The position numbers were made by a program, and so were the translations under genes. This document shows positions 21,463-32,814 of a DNA stretch of 64,000 nt, in pieces. The stretch's first letter is position 1; each line of letters begins with the position of its first letter. Below the pieces are notes generated by a model. It was given only the letters and a program-made list of their open reading frames with translations, searched no databases and was not told where the DNA came from. This DNA comes from Panorpa germanica. Lineage: Eukaryota > Arthropoda > Insecta > Mecoptera > Panorpidae. The stretch spans positions 22,455,807-22,519,806 of the forward strand of contig OY783206.1 in the NCBI GenBank assembly GCA_963678705.1, in the 5' to 3' direction.

Positions 21463-22776
21463 ATGGATTTAAAGCGATTAAATGCTCAGGCTCACTCCCA
21501 CAAAGCCAACCTACACATTTATTACAAAAGTGTTCATAGGATTATCGCTAACAATCTTACATCTCTCAGCATATCAGAACTTATAGTATGCAAGAGGCAT
21601 TCTGACCCTCTACTTGAGTCTTTTATTGAGACATGTAACCACATGAAAACTCTATTATGCAATGATCCACAACGTATTTCGCAAATATGTAAAGAGATTA
21701 AAGCATTTAGACTGAAATATTTAACAATCATGTCGATTATTGATATCGTACTTTCATCACCTAATTCGACATTTGATTTGACATACACACCACAAACGTC
21801 TGATATCGATTTATCAAATTTCATTATACCAGATTTTAATGGAGACATGCAAGCATGGCCGTTATTTAAAACTCAGTTTGAAAATCTTGTGCACTGTCAA
21901 GATATATTTGATGAACCTGATAAACTACGTTTTTTAGAAATCTATCTAACAGACATAGCTCAGACTACACTTAAGAATGCAAATCACGGTTTGGAATGTT
22001 ACTCATCTTTATGGACCTCACTGCTATCAGAATTTGATAAACCTAAGTCAACCACACAAAGTATGAACACTTGCAATACTCAAGCTGTATCTAATTCGGA
22101 GTTACTACCATCTGTAATCCTACCTAAGGAAACAGACAGTAATAATTTAGACCCACATCATACTTCTGTAAAGCGTGACATCAGTGATCACAAATCCAAA
22201 CAAAACGTTTTAGATTCTGCATTGATTTCCACATCCAATCACACAAATTCGGAAAAGACAAATGAACGAAAAATGTTTTCACCCATACATGAGTGCCGTT
22301 TAGACATACCATTTACTTTGCCATTAATGAAAGAAGTCACGTATCAAGGAAATTCTTACTTGAATAGAATTGTTTTTTCGGAGACGAAAGAGAAAATTAT
22401 TTATTCTATGGAAACGCCTAGCATCGTGATACAATCTCTCATCAAAGTCATTAGGAAGTCAAGGTCAATACTCGTCTCTTTCATTCTGTCGTTTCACTTT
22501 ATGTTTTCAAAGCCGTCTACTTCAAAACATCCCGCTTTCTTAGCAACTTGGGAATCTTACGTTCGAGTCACTAAAAGCCATCAGCTAAAAATTCCTTGTA
22601 ATTCTTTGTATTTACTTGTGAATATGTTTCTTAAGTTGACCTCTGCAATGTACATTGTTCCCTCTCTACACCCTCGTATATCCTCACCCCTATACACTCT
22701 ACATCCCATCTTTTCGAGACCTTTTACCAAAAAGCAGTCACTTCGCTTACTACAGTCTACGGAAATATGGATCTAG
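21463..22776 (+). CDS. Gag-like protein of the LTR element, 437 aa
   Basis: Structural protein of the retrotransposon. Residues about 119-195 carry FIIPDFNGDMQAWPLFKTQF, then LRFLEIYLTDIAQTTLKNAN, then YSSLWTSLLSEFDKP. This resembles the DUF1759 region of Pao-type gag (typically L-P-x-F-x-G-x-x-x-x-W-x-x-F, then a YLxxxLxGxA block). Residues 1-118 are helical and Lys/His/Leu-rich, as in that family's N-terminus. No CCHC zinc knuckle and no DTG protease motif are present. From about residue 265 on, the protein is Ser/Lys-rich with hydrophobic patches and could not be assigned; it may be read-through of rearranged sequence. ATG 21463 is preceded by stop-rich leader, so this is the likely start. 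The frame is intact. Confidence 0.75.
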   Translation: MDLKRLNAQAHSHKANLHIYYKSVHRIIANNLTSLSISELIVCKRHSDPLLESFIETCNHMKTLLCNDPQRISQICKEIKAFRLKYLTIMSIIDIVLSSPNSTFDLTYTPQTSDIDLSNFIIPDFNGDMQAWPLFKTQFENLVHCQDIFDEPDKLRFLEIYLTDIAQTTLKNANHGLECYSSLWTSLLSEFDKPKSTTQSMNTCNTQAVSNSELLPSVILPKETDSNNLDPHHTSVKRDISDHKSKQNVLDSALISTSNHTNSEKTNERKMFSPIHECRLDIPFTLPLMKEVTYQGNSYLNRIVFSETKEKIIYSMETPSIVIQSLIKVIRKSRSILVSFILSFHFMFSKPSTSKHPAFLATWESYVRVTKSHQLKIPCNSLYLLVNMFLKLTSAMYIVPSLHPRISSPLYTLHPIFSRPFTKKQSLRLLQSTEIWI

Positions 22777-23025
22777 CAGTTACTTCATCAGCAAGTTTGT
22801 CATCACCATGCAACTTCAACATTAGCTGATAATATGAAGACTTGGAGACAGAACATCTGATCTTCCACTCACATAAGTGCAGAAGCGCACTCTATTAGAA
22901 TTTATTATTTAGTCATAATTTTGTATGTAAAATGTATGCTTGTAATTTTATTTTAATAAGTTCTTAATTCACCACATGTTGCCCCAATTCGTTTATATAA
23001 ATGAATTTCGTCACCGCCGGGAGCA
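22777..23025 (+). other. 3' untranslated end with polypurine-like site
   Basis: Non-coding run from the gag stop to the 3' LTR. It ends CACCGCCGGGAGCA next to the LTR TG; the GGGAG run is the candidate polypurine tract for plus-strand priming. Confidence 0.55.
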
Positions 23026-23607
23026 TGGTTAATTTTAGAACACACATTTTGCTCCTTTAAGCAGCAAAATGTTGCCAAATTTATTTATTCTAACGTATTT
23101 GTCAAATTACAAATTATTTATTGTTTTGTGACAAATTCATTTATATTTGCGCCACCAGAGATCTCTTTTATCAACCAGATCACAGCTGGTCACAATCCCT
23201 TCTTCTTTTGCTGGCCTATATAAGTGACTGCACTGTTATCAGTGCTCGCTCTTTACATTTTATTAGTCGCTCTTTACGCTCGGCTCTTTACTATTTATTA
23301 GTTGCTTTACTAGCTACTCGTCTTTTTACTATTACGTCTCTTACTACATGTTACTTTGTCATTATCTATATTTAGTTATATTTATTATTAGTTATATTTT
23401 AAGTGTTAATTATTATTTATTGTTATTCAAAACTTGTGATTTAAATTAGATCCAATAAACAAGTGAATCGTTATATAAAATTTAAGTGAAGATCTTTAAT
23501 TTCCTGTGCTTGCCCCTCAAGAATTGTCAACCAAGCGTAGTGCTGAAAATACGCACGATCTGCTTAGTAACATTTGGTCCTTCAAGGCCAGATACTACTT
23601 CTTAACA
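23026..23607 (+). repeat. 3' LTR
   Basis: Same 582 bases as 18552-19133 apart from the two differences noted there. TATATAAG at 23217-23224 and TCAGTG at 23239-23244 are conserved. CCAAT follows at 23608-23612. Confidence 0.93.
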
Positions 23608-23612
23608 CCAAT
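23608..23612. repeat. Target site duplication, right (CCAAT)
   Basis: Matches the CCAAT at 18547-18551. Confidence 0.9.
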
Positions 23613-24879
23613 AACAAAAGAATGTATGCACTAGGTGAATATGTAAACAAAAACTATCAACACAAAATCAAGGTCTTTGCAGACATCACAACGATTTTCA
23701 ACGTAACAAGTGTTTTTAGCTGTCATTAGTAATTTCAACCACTGACCATCGAATTATACATCAAATTACACAGCGTCTTTTGCAGAACACAAATATAACA
23801 ATTAAAATTATTATAAACAATTTTAAATAACTAATTAATTAAAAAAAAAGAGGTAGTACAAAAGAACTGTCACTGTTTTAAACTTTGCATTAAAATCCAC
23901 TGCAACGAAGTTAGTACTTGTGTTACGTAATATTTCTCGTTTATCATAATAGATGGCACTGTTAAAAATAAGTGAGCGACATCCATAGCCTTTATATACA
24001 TGGACTGCTTATGCAACAGGAATAAAATATAAATATTAAAAGTACTGCGAATAATTTTTTTAAATGTGTTTAGTGGAATATATAGCAGCATTTGAGTTGA
24101 GATAAAATTAGATAGCATTTATATTTCTAACGATATGATATGAAAGTTAACTGTTGTATGTTCACAGGTTAAGAATTTAAAATGCGAAATTTAAAATGAC
24201 AGCTCTTGCTGAAAGACTTGGGGATGATATAAAATTGTCTTCACATGCAATTTCTAAGTAACCCTGACATGTAAACGGTCCTTTATATATCCCAAATCGA
24301 TGCAGTAGGTCCAATCGTCATTCCAAACAGGAAGTATCGCCATTTATGATTCCATGCTTGCACTTACTGTTAATGTTCAGCCCTGGACATTGCGTAGCGG
24401 CATTAAACACAACCTCTCTCTTTCTAACAACCACACAATCTCATTATGTATATCTCACTCTAACAACAGCACACATCTGACGCATGGACAAAAGTTAAGA
24501 AGCCCTATTATGATGATTATGATAATTGGTTTATTTTTAGAAATGGTCATTAATTTATTTTATGTTCACATTAAATAATATGCGTTGTACGTTCATGTTC
24601 GTGTTCGTGTTCGTGTGAGAATGCTTTTGTATTAATTTTATTCGTTGTTTTTTGAAAATATGCGTTAATAACGGCTTTTGCGGTGATATTACAAAAGGAT
24701 AGGCTTGTCCTGCAAAATACTTTCTTAGAACTAATAAATAATCGATATATTCGATGTAAAAACACACGTACGTGTACTCAAGGTTTATCTAACATAACAA
24801 AACTTACTTGTTACGTAAACAATTTTACCTAATTTTTAACGTTTATATAAACGAAAAAGAAGACACAAGTGTGAAAGAG
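23613..24879. other. Unassigned, with half a family L element and a hexamer run
   Basis: Around 24182-24226, AAATTTAAAATGACAGCTCT and then TTGCTGAAAGACTTG match one terminus of family L. At 24591-24614 there is a short GTTCGT hexamer run. The remainder is anonymous. Confidence 0.4.
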
Positions 24880-24990
24880 CAGCAAGATTTAAATTGGGAA
24901 GAAAGGCAACAGATACTAAGAAAATAGAGAGGAAAGGATGTGCAAGGTGTGCGGGAGAGACATGGGAACGCTGGAGCACATTAAGTATTC
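24880..24990 (+). pseudogene. LINE Cys-rich tail, short copy
   Basis: Nucleotide block GAAAATAGAGAGGAAAGGAT followed by the CAAGGTGTGCGGGAGAGAC context and GGAGCACATTAAGTATTCAT is almost the same as the tail at 8213-8640. It encodes the CxVC-type motif in broken frames and ends at about 24990. Confidence 0.65.
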
Positions 24991-25152
24991 ATCTGAGAAA
25001 ACCTACTTCATTAGTAGGTTGCATAAATGAAGCCAGACGTATTGTATATCTCAGTTCTGTCCACGTAACGTCATACAAGCTTCACGCAAGCTACAAATAG
25101 GGTAATTTCTCTGAAGTTTAGCATTGAGAAAGCACGTTTTTTCATTAGGAAA

Positions 25153-25342
25153 ATGTCAAGTGATGAAGAAGATGTGATTATAGCATACGCTTTTATTAGA
25201 AGACGACGAATCAGACGTAGAATGTATTGGCTTCATCCGTACATCGAAAAGAACATTAACCGCTGATTGTTTGTTGCTGCAAGAGAGTTATCAGAGGATG
25301 ATTCTGTGTTTCAATCAGTATACCGAATGACTATTGTTCAAT
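25153..25342 (+). pseudogene. PIF/Harbinger transposase N-terminal fragment
   Basis: From ATG 25153 the frame reads MSSDEEDVIIAYAFIRRRRI, RRRMYWLHPYIEKNINR, a TGA stop, then LFVAARELSEDDSVFQSVYR and MT. The basic run followed by YW-x-HPY, then a REL-x-DD-x-F-x-x-x-YRM block, is the N-terminal region of PIF/Harbinger transposases, before the DDE nuclease. The catalytic part is missing. The in-frame TGA and truncation make it inactive. A family P repeat begins about 240 bases downstream, so P may be untranslated sequence of the same element; this is an inference. Confidence 0.75.
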
Positions 25343-25584
25343 AATATGAACAAAATTAACTGCCGAGCCTGTTATTTTTAAAAGAATATTACGTCTATGC
25401 GTCGTGTACTACGCTAGAGCTATGACATGTTGCAGCCCAGGTTGCATGACGGTTGCTTGGCACTAAACAAATGCGACGTTGCAGCTCCGTGGACAGAGCT
25501 TCCTTTGTTTAAATGCAAACTGCAAGAAAGTGTACAACAAGCGGTAAATGACAAAACCGTGCGTATAAAGTGTACTAAGAAAGT

Positions 25585-25760
25585 GACATTAAAACATAAC
25601 CTACAATGCTCAGTGTGAACGTATCAGAACGTTTATTACCCGTAATTAACAATTTTTGTTAAGTATTTATGTTGTAGTAAATAAGTTACTGTAATAACCT
25701 AACTTTTATTTTATTTAAACGAATGTGTCAAAAGTTACACACACAGACAAACTGTACTAG
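25585..25760 (+). repeat. Family P repeat, copy 2
   Basis: Contains AACATAACCTACAATGCTCA, GTGAACGTATCAGAACG and the AACAATTTTTGT to GTAATAACCTAAC stretch. Copies at 2190 (reversed), 45180, 49262 and 59700. Confidence 0.75.
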
Positions 25761-26209
25761 AATTGGCAACACTCTTGCTTATGTTCTATTAAGTAGAAAA
25801 GAACTAAAAAATACCAACTCATTTTAAATATGTTTATTACACATTTAACAAACTATTTCAATTTAAATTTTTGGAGGAAATGAATCATTTTTTGAAGTAC
25901 TTCAGCTCAATTATAGAGCGGGTGGCTTAATTTCAATGCCACACACGAGATGCTGCTATGTCCTGAACACTTGAAACGCACTTAACGTTTTCAAGGACAC
26001 TGATAACAAATATCCAGTTAAGCTAATGAGTTTAGGTCGTATCTCAATTGCAAATTACAGACTATTAATTTCTGAAATGTCTCTAAATATCACTTAATGC
26101 AGTAAAATGTCGAAGAAACTGGAAAATAAACTCTTCTGATTTTTTGGTATGCTGGTTTATTTACCAGCTTTAATTTTAATGTTGTAGTCCTGCATTTTAA
26201 GCTAGAGAA
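25761..26209. other. Unassigned spacer
   Basis: Nothing recognised. Confidence 0.3.
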
Positions 26210-26392
26210 ATGGTGAATGAAAATGATTTTCTTTGCAATATCTCCTTACCGGTGCGTCCTAAGAGAAAAATAGTTATTATCAATCTGATACTGGACTCAA
26301 TTTCCTAGAATTTGTGCATACAATATTTTTTTTATGTCTGATAGATATTGAGCTGCACCGCTGTAAAGTCGAGCAGTTCACTGAAAATTAAT
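26210..26392 (+). repeat. Family F repeat, copy 2
   Basis: Shares AATATCTCCTTACC, ATTATCAATCTGATA and GATATTGAGCTGCACCGCTG with the 11.2-kb copy. Confidence 0.65.
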
Positions 26393-26637
26393 AACTATTT
26401 GAAATAGCGGGTGATATTCAACAGCGAGTACAATTGTGCCCATATTTCTTGAACCCATACAAGACGACTGTTTTATAAAAATCAGATTTGCGACAAGTAG
26501 GTAGGTAAGTAGTTGTATCTTTCTACTACAAAAACGATACCTTATTAAGACAGTTTTGTCTTCAGTGTAAAATATCAATAATTAAATAGCAGAAAAAAAA
26601 TATGTTATATTAGTTATAGTTATGTAGTAATGAATTT

Positions 26638-26708
26638 TTCAACTTGGGTTGTTGCGCGAGAAGGCCCCGGGCGATTGCCCTGCTTGCCACCCCCTAAGGC
26701 CGTCCCTG
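26638..26708. mobile_element. Solo hAT-type terminus
   Basis: GCCCCGGGCGATTGCCCTG followed by CTAAGGCCGTCCCTG is the GC-rich end typical of a group of hAT elements whose terminus reads CAGGGACGGCCTTAG on the other strand. No partner end was seen nearby, so this is a truncated copy. From about 26715, AAACAGTGAGTAGAATGAGG is a family D terminus (reversed). Confidence 0.55.
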
Positions 26709-26736
26709 CAAAACAGTGAGTAGAATGAGGCTTTAC

Positions 26737-27235
26737 CAGACAATCCAATTGATAAACATGATAAAACTTGCATCAACTTTGTTAAACATATTAGACCAAA
26801 CAAGGCGGTAAATAAGCAAAGAAGGGAATCTATGTTTTTAGGGATATCATCATTTAGAGGCATTTAGTTCTTTGTTTTTATCATTCCAGCTAAGACGGGG
26901 GCGTGTTGATTTAAACCATGCATATTTTATTGTTTACATCTGCCAGAAATTTACCGGCTCATGGAACACAAATGGGCGGCAACGCGACCCTAATCATTCA
27001 CGGAGACTGAGAAACAAATTACACACATTAAGAAAACTATATATCGTAGCATATCTTAAAAATACAAAACCTTATATTTGACGTACGCGCCACTAAATCA
27101 CCGTTTGAAAACTAAAGTCTTCTCGCATATTAGGGCTCGCTAACACTATCTCCAGCAAGCTGCTTTTCATTAATCCAAACTAAAAACAATTGTTCTACTT
27201 CTTTTAACACTTGAGATATTTGCTTCGATAACATA
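26737..27235. other. Unassigned spacer
   Basis: Nothing recognised between the family D scrap and family J. Confidence 0.3.
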
Positions 27236-27322
27236 GTCTCCCCTTTAGCCACATCAACAGTCCTTAGCGTTTCTTCGTTTCCACTGTAATACGCTTAGGC
27301 TTCTTTACACACTGTCGCTAAC
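27236..27322 (+). repeat. Family J repeat, copy 2
   Basis: CCTTTAGCCACATCAACAGT then CGCTTAGGCTTCTTTACACA, joined directly here but about 350 bases apart at 15980. Ends where family B begins. Confidence 0.55.
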
Positions 27323-27962
27323 AATGGGCTTGTGTCCTATGCCTTAATTTCTATAAAAGTGTACTATATATTGATAAAGTGGGTTACTAGAATCTCAAAT
27401 GTTTAATTATTTTTTAATAACTCCTTATATGTTAAGAGATATTAACAATTAAAAAAAGTCATTTTGTCTCTTTAATTATTAAAGCGATTCAACGTTGTAC
27501 ACATTCCAAGTGTATGTGACATCACAATCCTTGTGAAAGGTTACCAACCTTACAGATCATAAATCTCTGCTATATGTATTTATATATCAAAATATCAAAT
27601 ATTATTTATAGCTATTTTAAGGAACAAACAAATTTCAATATTATGTCTGCCTTAGCAGGATTAAATAAAATAAAACTTATTATTCTTTGACTTGACTTGA
27701 TTATTTGACTACCAACAGCTACAAAACATTACCACAGCACTGACCTACTCAACAAATAACTGACGTTAAAATGCATTTCACGTCATAAAAATATGGCCGA
27801 CCATTTCTAGCGCTAAAACTACAATTCAAACTTTTAATTGCTATATCTCCGTCAATATTTAGATATTTGATAAAATAGACACGCCAATACACATTTATTA
27901 ACATCAATTTCAATCAGCAATTGAAAAATCGACCACTAAAAAATGAGGACACAAGCCCATTT
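27323..27962 (+). mobile_element. Family B DNA transposon (MITE-like), copy 1
   Basis: About 640 bp with inverted ends AATGGGCTTGTGTCC and GGACACAAGCCCATT. Interior landmarks in order: TACTATATATTGATAAAGT, TTATATGTTAAGAGATATTA, ATGGCCGACCATTTC, TATCTCCGTCAATATTTAGA and CAATTGAAAAATCGACCAC. No transposase. This is one of the fuller copies. A target duplication was not convincing, so the superfamily is open. Confidence 0.75.
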
Positions 27963-28784
27963 TCGATTCAATTCGAAAGCTGCTAGTATCTTTTTATAAT
28001 AAAATAAACTTTTCTATAATAAAAGGATTGTTTTATTGAACATATACCTAGTAATTGGATGGCGATTCTCAATCCTTACCTAGAATTATTATTATATATA
28101 TATAACTATATATAAGACAATATTTCCAGTTTTATTAGGAAATGTAAATTTTAAATCAAACTGATGTGTTGCTCTGAAATCAAAGATTTTTATTTTAGTA
28201 ATTTACATACACATTATAATAATTACACTGTTTAACTTAAATCATACTATCATACCTGAAAACAAAGAAACGACATTTAAAGTTTATTATTTAAATTGTC
28301 AATTTCTTTTTAGTACCTAACAATATGTACTAATTAATTAACAGTGAGTTCTGTTTCCACGACTCCAAATGTCAATTGTGTTGGCCTTTATTCCTACAAC
28401 GTCATCTATGGCGTTCATGAGTATATGTTTTCACTGAACCGTTACTGTTCGTGACAGACAGACAGACGAGCTTTGTACCAACTAAAGAAATATAATATTT
28501 TTACATACAGTATATATATATTTATATACTTACAAATAAATCTCTCCACATAGTATTTTACGAGACAAATCCACCGAAGCAAAGAAACTCATAAACCTAA
28601 ACCAAATCAATTTTCACACGCATTTTCCATTTCCACTTTGTAAGGATAGAAAATATATAAATAAACGAAACGAGAACCTAGGGACTGATTTTATTTTGTT
28701 TGGAATTGACAAAAAAATATAACTGTCAATTATTTTCAATTGTTTTCCATTCGGGGTTTTCCAGGAAAAGCGTTATTTGAAACC

Positions 28785-28818
<34 letters not shown>

Positions 28819-29210
28819 TCTTAGAATTATATATCTGTCTCACTTATTTTATACGCCTTATTTAATATGTTAGAATGAGATAGCTATATATATATTTTGT
28901 TGTATATATTTTTAGATATCTTATTTTCTTTTCTATCGGAAAAATCGCTCTCTGAGGAGAAATTTAGTTTGATTTTTAAGTTTCTACTGAAACAAGATTG
29001 GCTTTTTTTAAAATAATCTTCTCGATATATTCTGGTGATAAAATGTTGCAATTTATTGAGAAAATAAATATATTTGAAAACATTTTATTGGCAAAAATAA
29101 TATAAAATTATTCTAAGATTTGAAATTTGATACTTTTGATTTGAAATGGATACATATATGTAAAATGTATTCGTCGCAGGGTTTTTGGTGCGGATTAATT
29201 GGATTTATAT
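27963..29210. other. Unassigned, with an AT dinucleotide run
   Basis: Anonymous AT-rich DNA. A pure AT dinucleotide run lies at 28785-28810. GACAGACAGACAGACGAGC at about 28454 is a small tetranucleotide run. Confidence 0.4.
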
Positions 29211-30680
29211 CAGTGGCGTACCTAGGGGGATGCAACTTGTTCACTTCATAAGTTTATGGTATATAAAACTAAATTCTTTGCAAACCCATTTCATGGAACA
29301 AGGTTATAGCAGCCAAAACAATTTGTGAAGATTTGGAGACATTGACTGAACGTCGAGTTAGAAGGATAAGAATATGAGTGGGGAAAATTCACGAGACGTG
29401 GTTACCCTTAGAACAAGAAGAACGAGGAAAATTGTTTTATCTATGGATAGAATTTAAAGAAAATAGAAAAACTTTGATCAGTTGCATATCCTTGCAAGAA
29501 TATATTTGTATATAAGACCTCTATTCCACTCTCGTTTTGATATTTAATTACTGTTTTTATTTAATATTGTAATCTAGATTTCAGGTTCTCATTTAAGCAT
29601 TCTTTTTCACATTAGTGTTTTAATTTAGTTAATTTAGTTGGTAAAATTGATATTTTTATTTAGAAATTGCTTTCACTTCTATATTTTTCAAAAAGTGACA
29701 TTAAACTTCTTTTAAAAGTAAATGTTACTACATTTTGACAGATTGTCACATTTTGGAGGTTATAATATAATATAGTTTTTCCTAATTTAATATTTTTAAT
29801 TTAAAACATTTGACCGTGTAAAGTTCCAAAAAAACTAAGAAAACTTTTTTTTTATATAGTTTCTCGTGCTTCCTAGGCACGTAGCCTTTTATCGCCTCTA
29901 ATATTGTTCAGCTTCTTCTTATACGTTATATCCAGACAACAAGAATGATCTATTCATGGCTACTGCAGTTATAAATTTGGGTTTCTCAATCAAAAAAAAA
30001 GGACTAAGAAAACTTCAAAAATAAATTAAATTAAAATGGTACTGTGAATGACTACGCGTATTGCCATATGCTAAACAATTTAAATTAAATACAAAATTCT
30101 ATTCGCAACATTGAAATTTTGCTAAGAATTTTTATAACAATTGCTATTAGTGTTGCTAGTTGCGAAAGGAGCTTCTCCAAATTGAAGTTGATTAAAAATT
30201 ATCTTCGTTCTACAATGAATGATTTAAGACTATAAAATCTTGCAATATAGAACAATACATTTTGAGAGCATTACACACTACTTTTGTACTATGAAAGTTA
30301 GAAGAGTAAATATATATGTTGACATACACATATGTGTAAAATTTCTTTGTTTATCCAAATGAAATTATTTATTTATGAATATAAAAAAAAAAATTGAATG
30401 GTAATATTTTGTTGGTAAATTAAGTATATGTTTTTCTCTAAGGTCGGGAAGCTGCGACCTCCGTTAGTTTCTTGTGGCCTTTAAAAAAGTGTCCTGTTTT
30501 GTAAATATGCGTCCTCTTTTCTTATTGCCTAATTTAAATTTGGCATCCAATGGCAAAAAAGTTCACATTGTCTTAATTACAATTACTAATTTATGTTTAT
30601 TAATTTATAAAAATCATCATTCGATTGTTTAGAAAGGGCGTCAATTTGAAGACCGCCCCGAGCGGCAAAAGTTCTAGGTA
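29211..30680 (+). mobile_element. hAT transposon remnant with transposase pieces
   Basis: Starts CAGTGGCGTACCTAGGGGG, a typical hAT terminus. The far end near 30640-30680 has ACCGCCCCGAGCGGC and then TTCTAGGTA, the expected inverted end cut before its last bases. Coding pieces on the plus strand: 29294-29370 reads WNKVIAAKTICEDLETLTER then RVRRIR. From 30107 it reads NIEILLRIFITIAISVASC, ERSFSKLKLIKNYLRSTMN and DLRL, then stops. The last part is the hAT C-terminal dimerisation region (SxASCERSFSxLKLIKxxLRSTM). The catalytic core is lost. A family D copy interrupts it at 29518-29765. No intact 8-bp duplication because the right end is damaged. Confidence 0.8.
29518..29765 (+). repeat. Family D repeat, copy 4
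   Basis: CTCTATTCCACTCTCGTTTT at the left and TTTTGACAGATTGTCACATT then TTGGAGGTTATAAT at the right. Shortened in the middle relative to the 4.8-kb copy. It sits inside the hAT remnant. Confidence 0.65.
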
Positions 30681-31264
30681 ATTTTAATGGGAAAAATTAT
30701 TCGATTTGCGAACAAAGTCAAAGAAAGAATTAAGTTCGTAACTCGAGGTACCACTGTCTACAATTTTTATTATATCTATTTGTTATCGATTTAGTATTTA
30801 AACATAGTCTTTATTCTTATAATTAAAGTGACATATATGATTTCAAAGATAACTAGTAATACAGTTTATAAACTGATAGATTCAAGCGGTATGGGAAGTG
30901 GAAGGGGAGTCAAGGCGGGGTCTTTACAAACGTCTGTCCTTGTTTATATATAAATCTATCATATTATTGATATAATTGATTGACAACTATTATTTTTATA
31001 TCAATTTAAAATTCTAATTATATATATTTTTCAATATCGTTAATCTCGATATAATAGATTGATTCGTAAATGCATCTGACGACATCGCCGATACTATCAT
31101 TATTGTCATCGTTAGAGATATACCAAGCCCTTTATTATTAATCTAAGGTTATTATACGACCTGTATTTTTTGCAGCGGCGCACGCAAAGTTTTAAAATAA
31201 AGGGATATTATCTACAATACGTAAAAATATAAAATAGTATATCAAAAGCATCTATTTAATTTAT
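30681..31264. other. Unassigned AT-rich spacer
   Basis: Nothing recognised. Confidence 0.3.
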
Positions 31265-31475
31265 TTTTAAAAGATGTTCAATGTCAGTTTGTCATAAATA
31301 AAAAAGTAAAAACAATTTCTATTACAAATTATTATTAGAATTTTAATTGCTGTCAAAATTTATATTACTAACGATGCATGCACACCAACTAAATTAACTA
31401 AACTCAAATTAAAACACTAATGTGACAAGGAATGCCTCTGAAAACCGTAAATTAAATATCAAAACAGTCAGTTTT
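31265..31475 (-). repeat. Family D repeat, copy 5
   Basis: Reversed partial copy: AATGTCAGTTTGTCATAAAT, ACCAACTAAATTAACTAAAC and TAAATATCAAAACAGTCAG. Both ends are diverged. Confidence 0.6.
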
Positions 31476-32577
31476 TTGCAGTTTTGACGCATGTTTTAGC
31501 TATGCATAGCTACGTCACAGAAGAAAAAAGTAATCAAAAATATTTTTCTTGTTGGCAACCTTTGTAATATAATACTTCATGGGAAACACAACCTAGCTGC
31601 TTAACTCATTAAACAGACAAAATTTTTCTCCTAAAATATAAGGGGTTATTAAAAAATAAATGTACTTTTGAGCTTATATCAGAGAACTTTATAAGTATAT
31701 AGTATCGTTTTAAAGAAATATTATGATATTATTTTTCAATGTCTACTGCGAAAACAACTGAGATCTAAATACATTTTAATATGTCACTTAAGCATTAACT
31801 CAGGACTATAGTAGACCCGTAAAATCTATAGAGTGCACGCAATTAACAAAGTTTTTTACAATTTCTTTACTAATTCCCTCTAATTCAGTTTTTAAGATAG
31901 TATTACCATTTCAGCAGCATCTCCTTGTGTAACATCACCTCACCTTTTCACACCTATAGCATTATCTTAATCTCCATCTCTTTCCTTCTCTTAAACAATG
32001 AACACAACAAATATTCCCTCATTGTCTTACCCCTTCCATTTCACTCGTTGTGTGATGTGGAAGAGAATAGAGTGTTGCGGGAGTGAGTGGGACGGAGGTG
32101 AGGGAAGCTGTTGGTACATTGAGCATCAAGGGGTAATGGTGAATCCACACCCGGACCCGACACCCGCCGTATAAACAGAATAATCGGGTCGATCTGAACC
32201 CAACCAATCACGAGGCTGTATTTACCGCAATGGCTGCTACAATGAGTGGTATTACATAGTATGGTTACAGCGGACAAAATATTGGATAATTGGACGTAAT
32301 GGAAGATACCCTGGATCCAAAATATGAGCTTAATAAGGGTGTTAGAATGAACTAGTTAGATGCAAATTGATAGATTCCATTCTTAGATAATGAAATATTG
32401 TCACGATTATATTCGTGGTTCTAAATACATGCTTGAACCATTACCACAGTTAAAATAATTATGTTTTAATGTAAAAGTAATTGTTATTATTAAAACAATA
32501 CAAGTATGGATTCTACATAGGTAGTTTGATAATTCACTGCCTTCCTTTTGGCAAAATTCGCTTTATTTATCAGCATA
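31476..32577. other. Unassigned; GC-richer patch at 32041-32260
   Basis: Mostly anonymous AT-rich DNA. The 32041-32260 patch (for example CACCCGGACCCGACACCCGC) stands out in base composition. Both strands have short frames there without family resemblance, so I do not call a gene. Confidence 0.35.
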
Positions 32578-32808
32578 CCCAGTAAACATTTTGGAGTCAC
32601 TTTGACATCCTATTGAAGATGCGTCATGATTTTTTTGTCATAAAAGAGTTCATTTATAGTTCAGTTTCTCACATTTTTTCATATAAAATGTCTACTTTAT
32701 CGGCTACAGATGGCGAAATTACTCCACTAGTTGATGCGAACTATAATTGAAGTGAAATAGTGATAGAAACGTCACTAAATAGGGCACTTCACCAAATTGT
32801 TTACTGGG
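32578..32808. mobile_element. Family A MITE, 231 bp
   Basis: CCCAGTAAACATTTTGG to CCAAATTGTTTACTGGG, flanked by TA on both sides (32576-32577 and 32809-32810). Interior AGTTCAGTTTCTCACA and GATGCGAACTATAATTG are shared with the copies at 14.1, 52.5 and 53.4 kb. It abuts the mariner remnant. Confidence 0.88.
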
Positions 32809-32814
32809 TAGTCT

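Larger units (their letters stand above)
18552..23607 (+). mobile_element. LTR retrotransposon, BEL/Pao-like, non-autonomous
   Basis: A complete 5056-bp element bounded by 582-bp LTRs and a CCAAT duplication. It copies itself through RNA; enzymes must come from a relative, since no protease, reverse transcriptase, RNase H or integrase motif was found. Assignment to BEL/Pao rests on three points: the gag-like ORF resembles the DUF1759 Pao gag region, the leader begins with a sequence complementary to a tRNA 3' end, and the inner 3' end is CCGCCGGGAGCATG. The two LTRs differ at only two positions that I saw, so insertion is recent. It carries about 2.3 kb of non-coding leader before gag. A Gypsy assignment cannot be excluded without pol. 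Confidence 0.85.

Noticed and set aside
28785..28810. AT dinucleotide run as an origin or regulatory site
   Set aside because: Simple microsatellite without supporting context.
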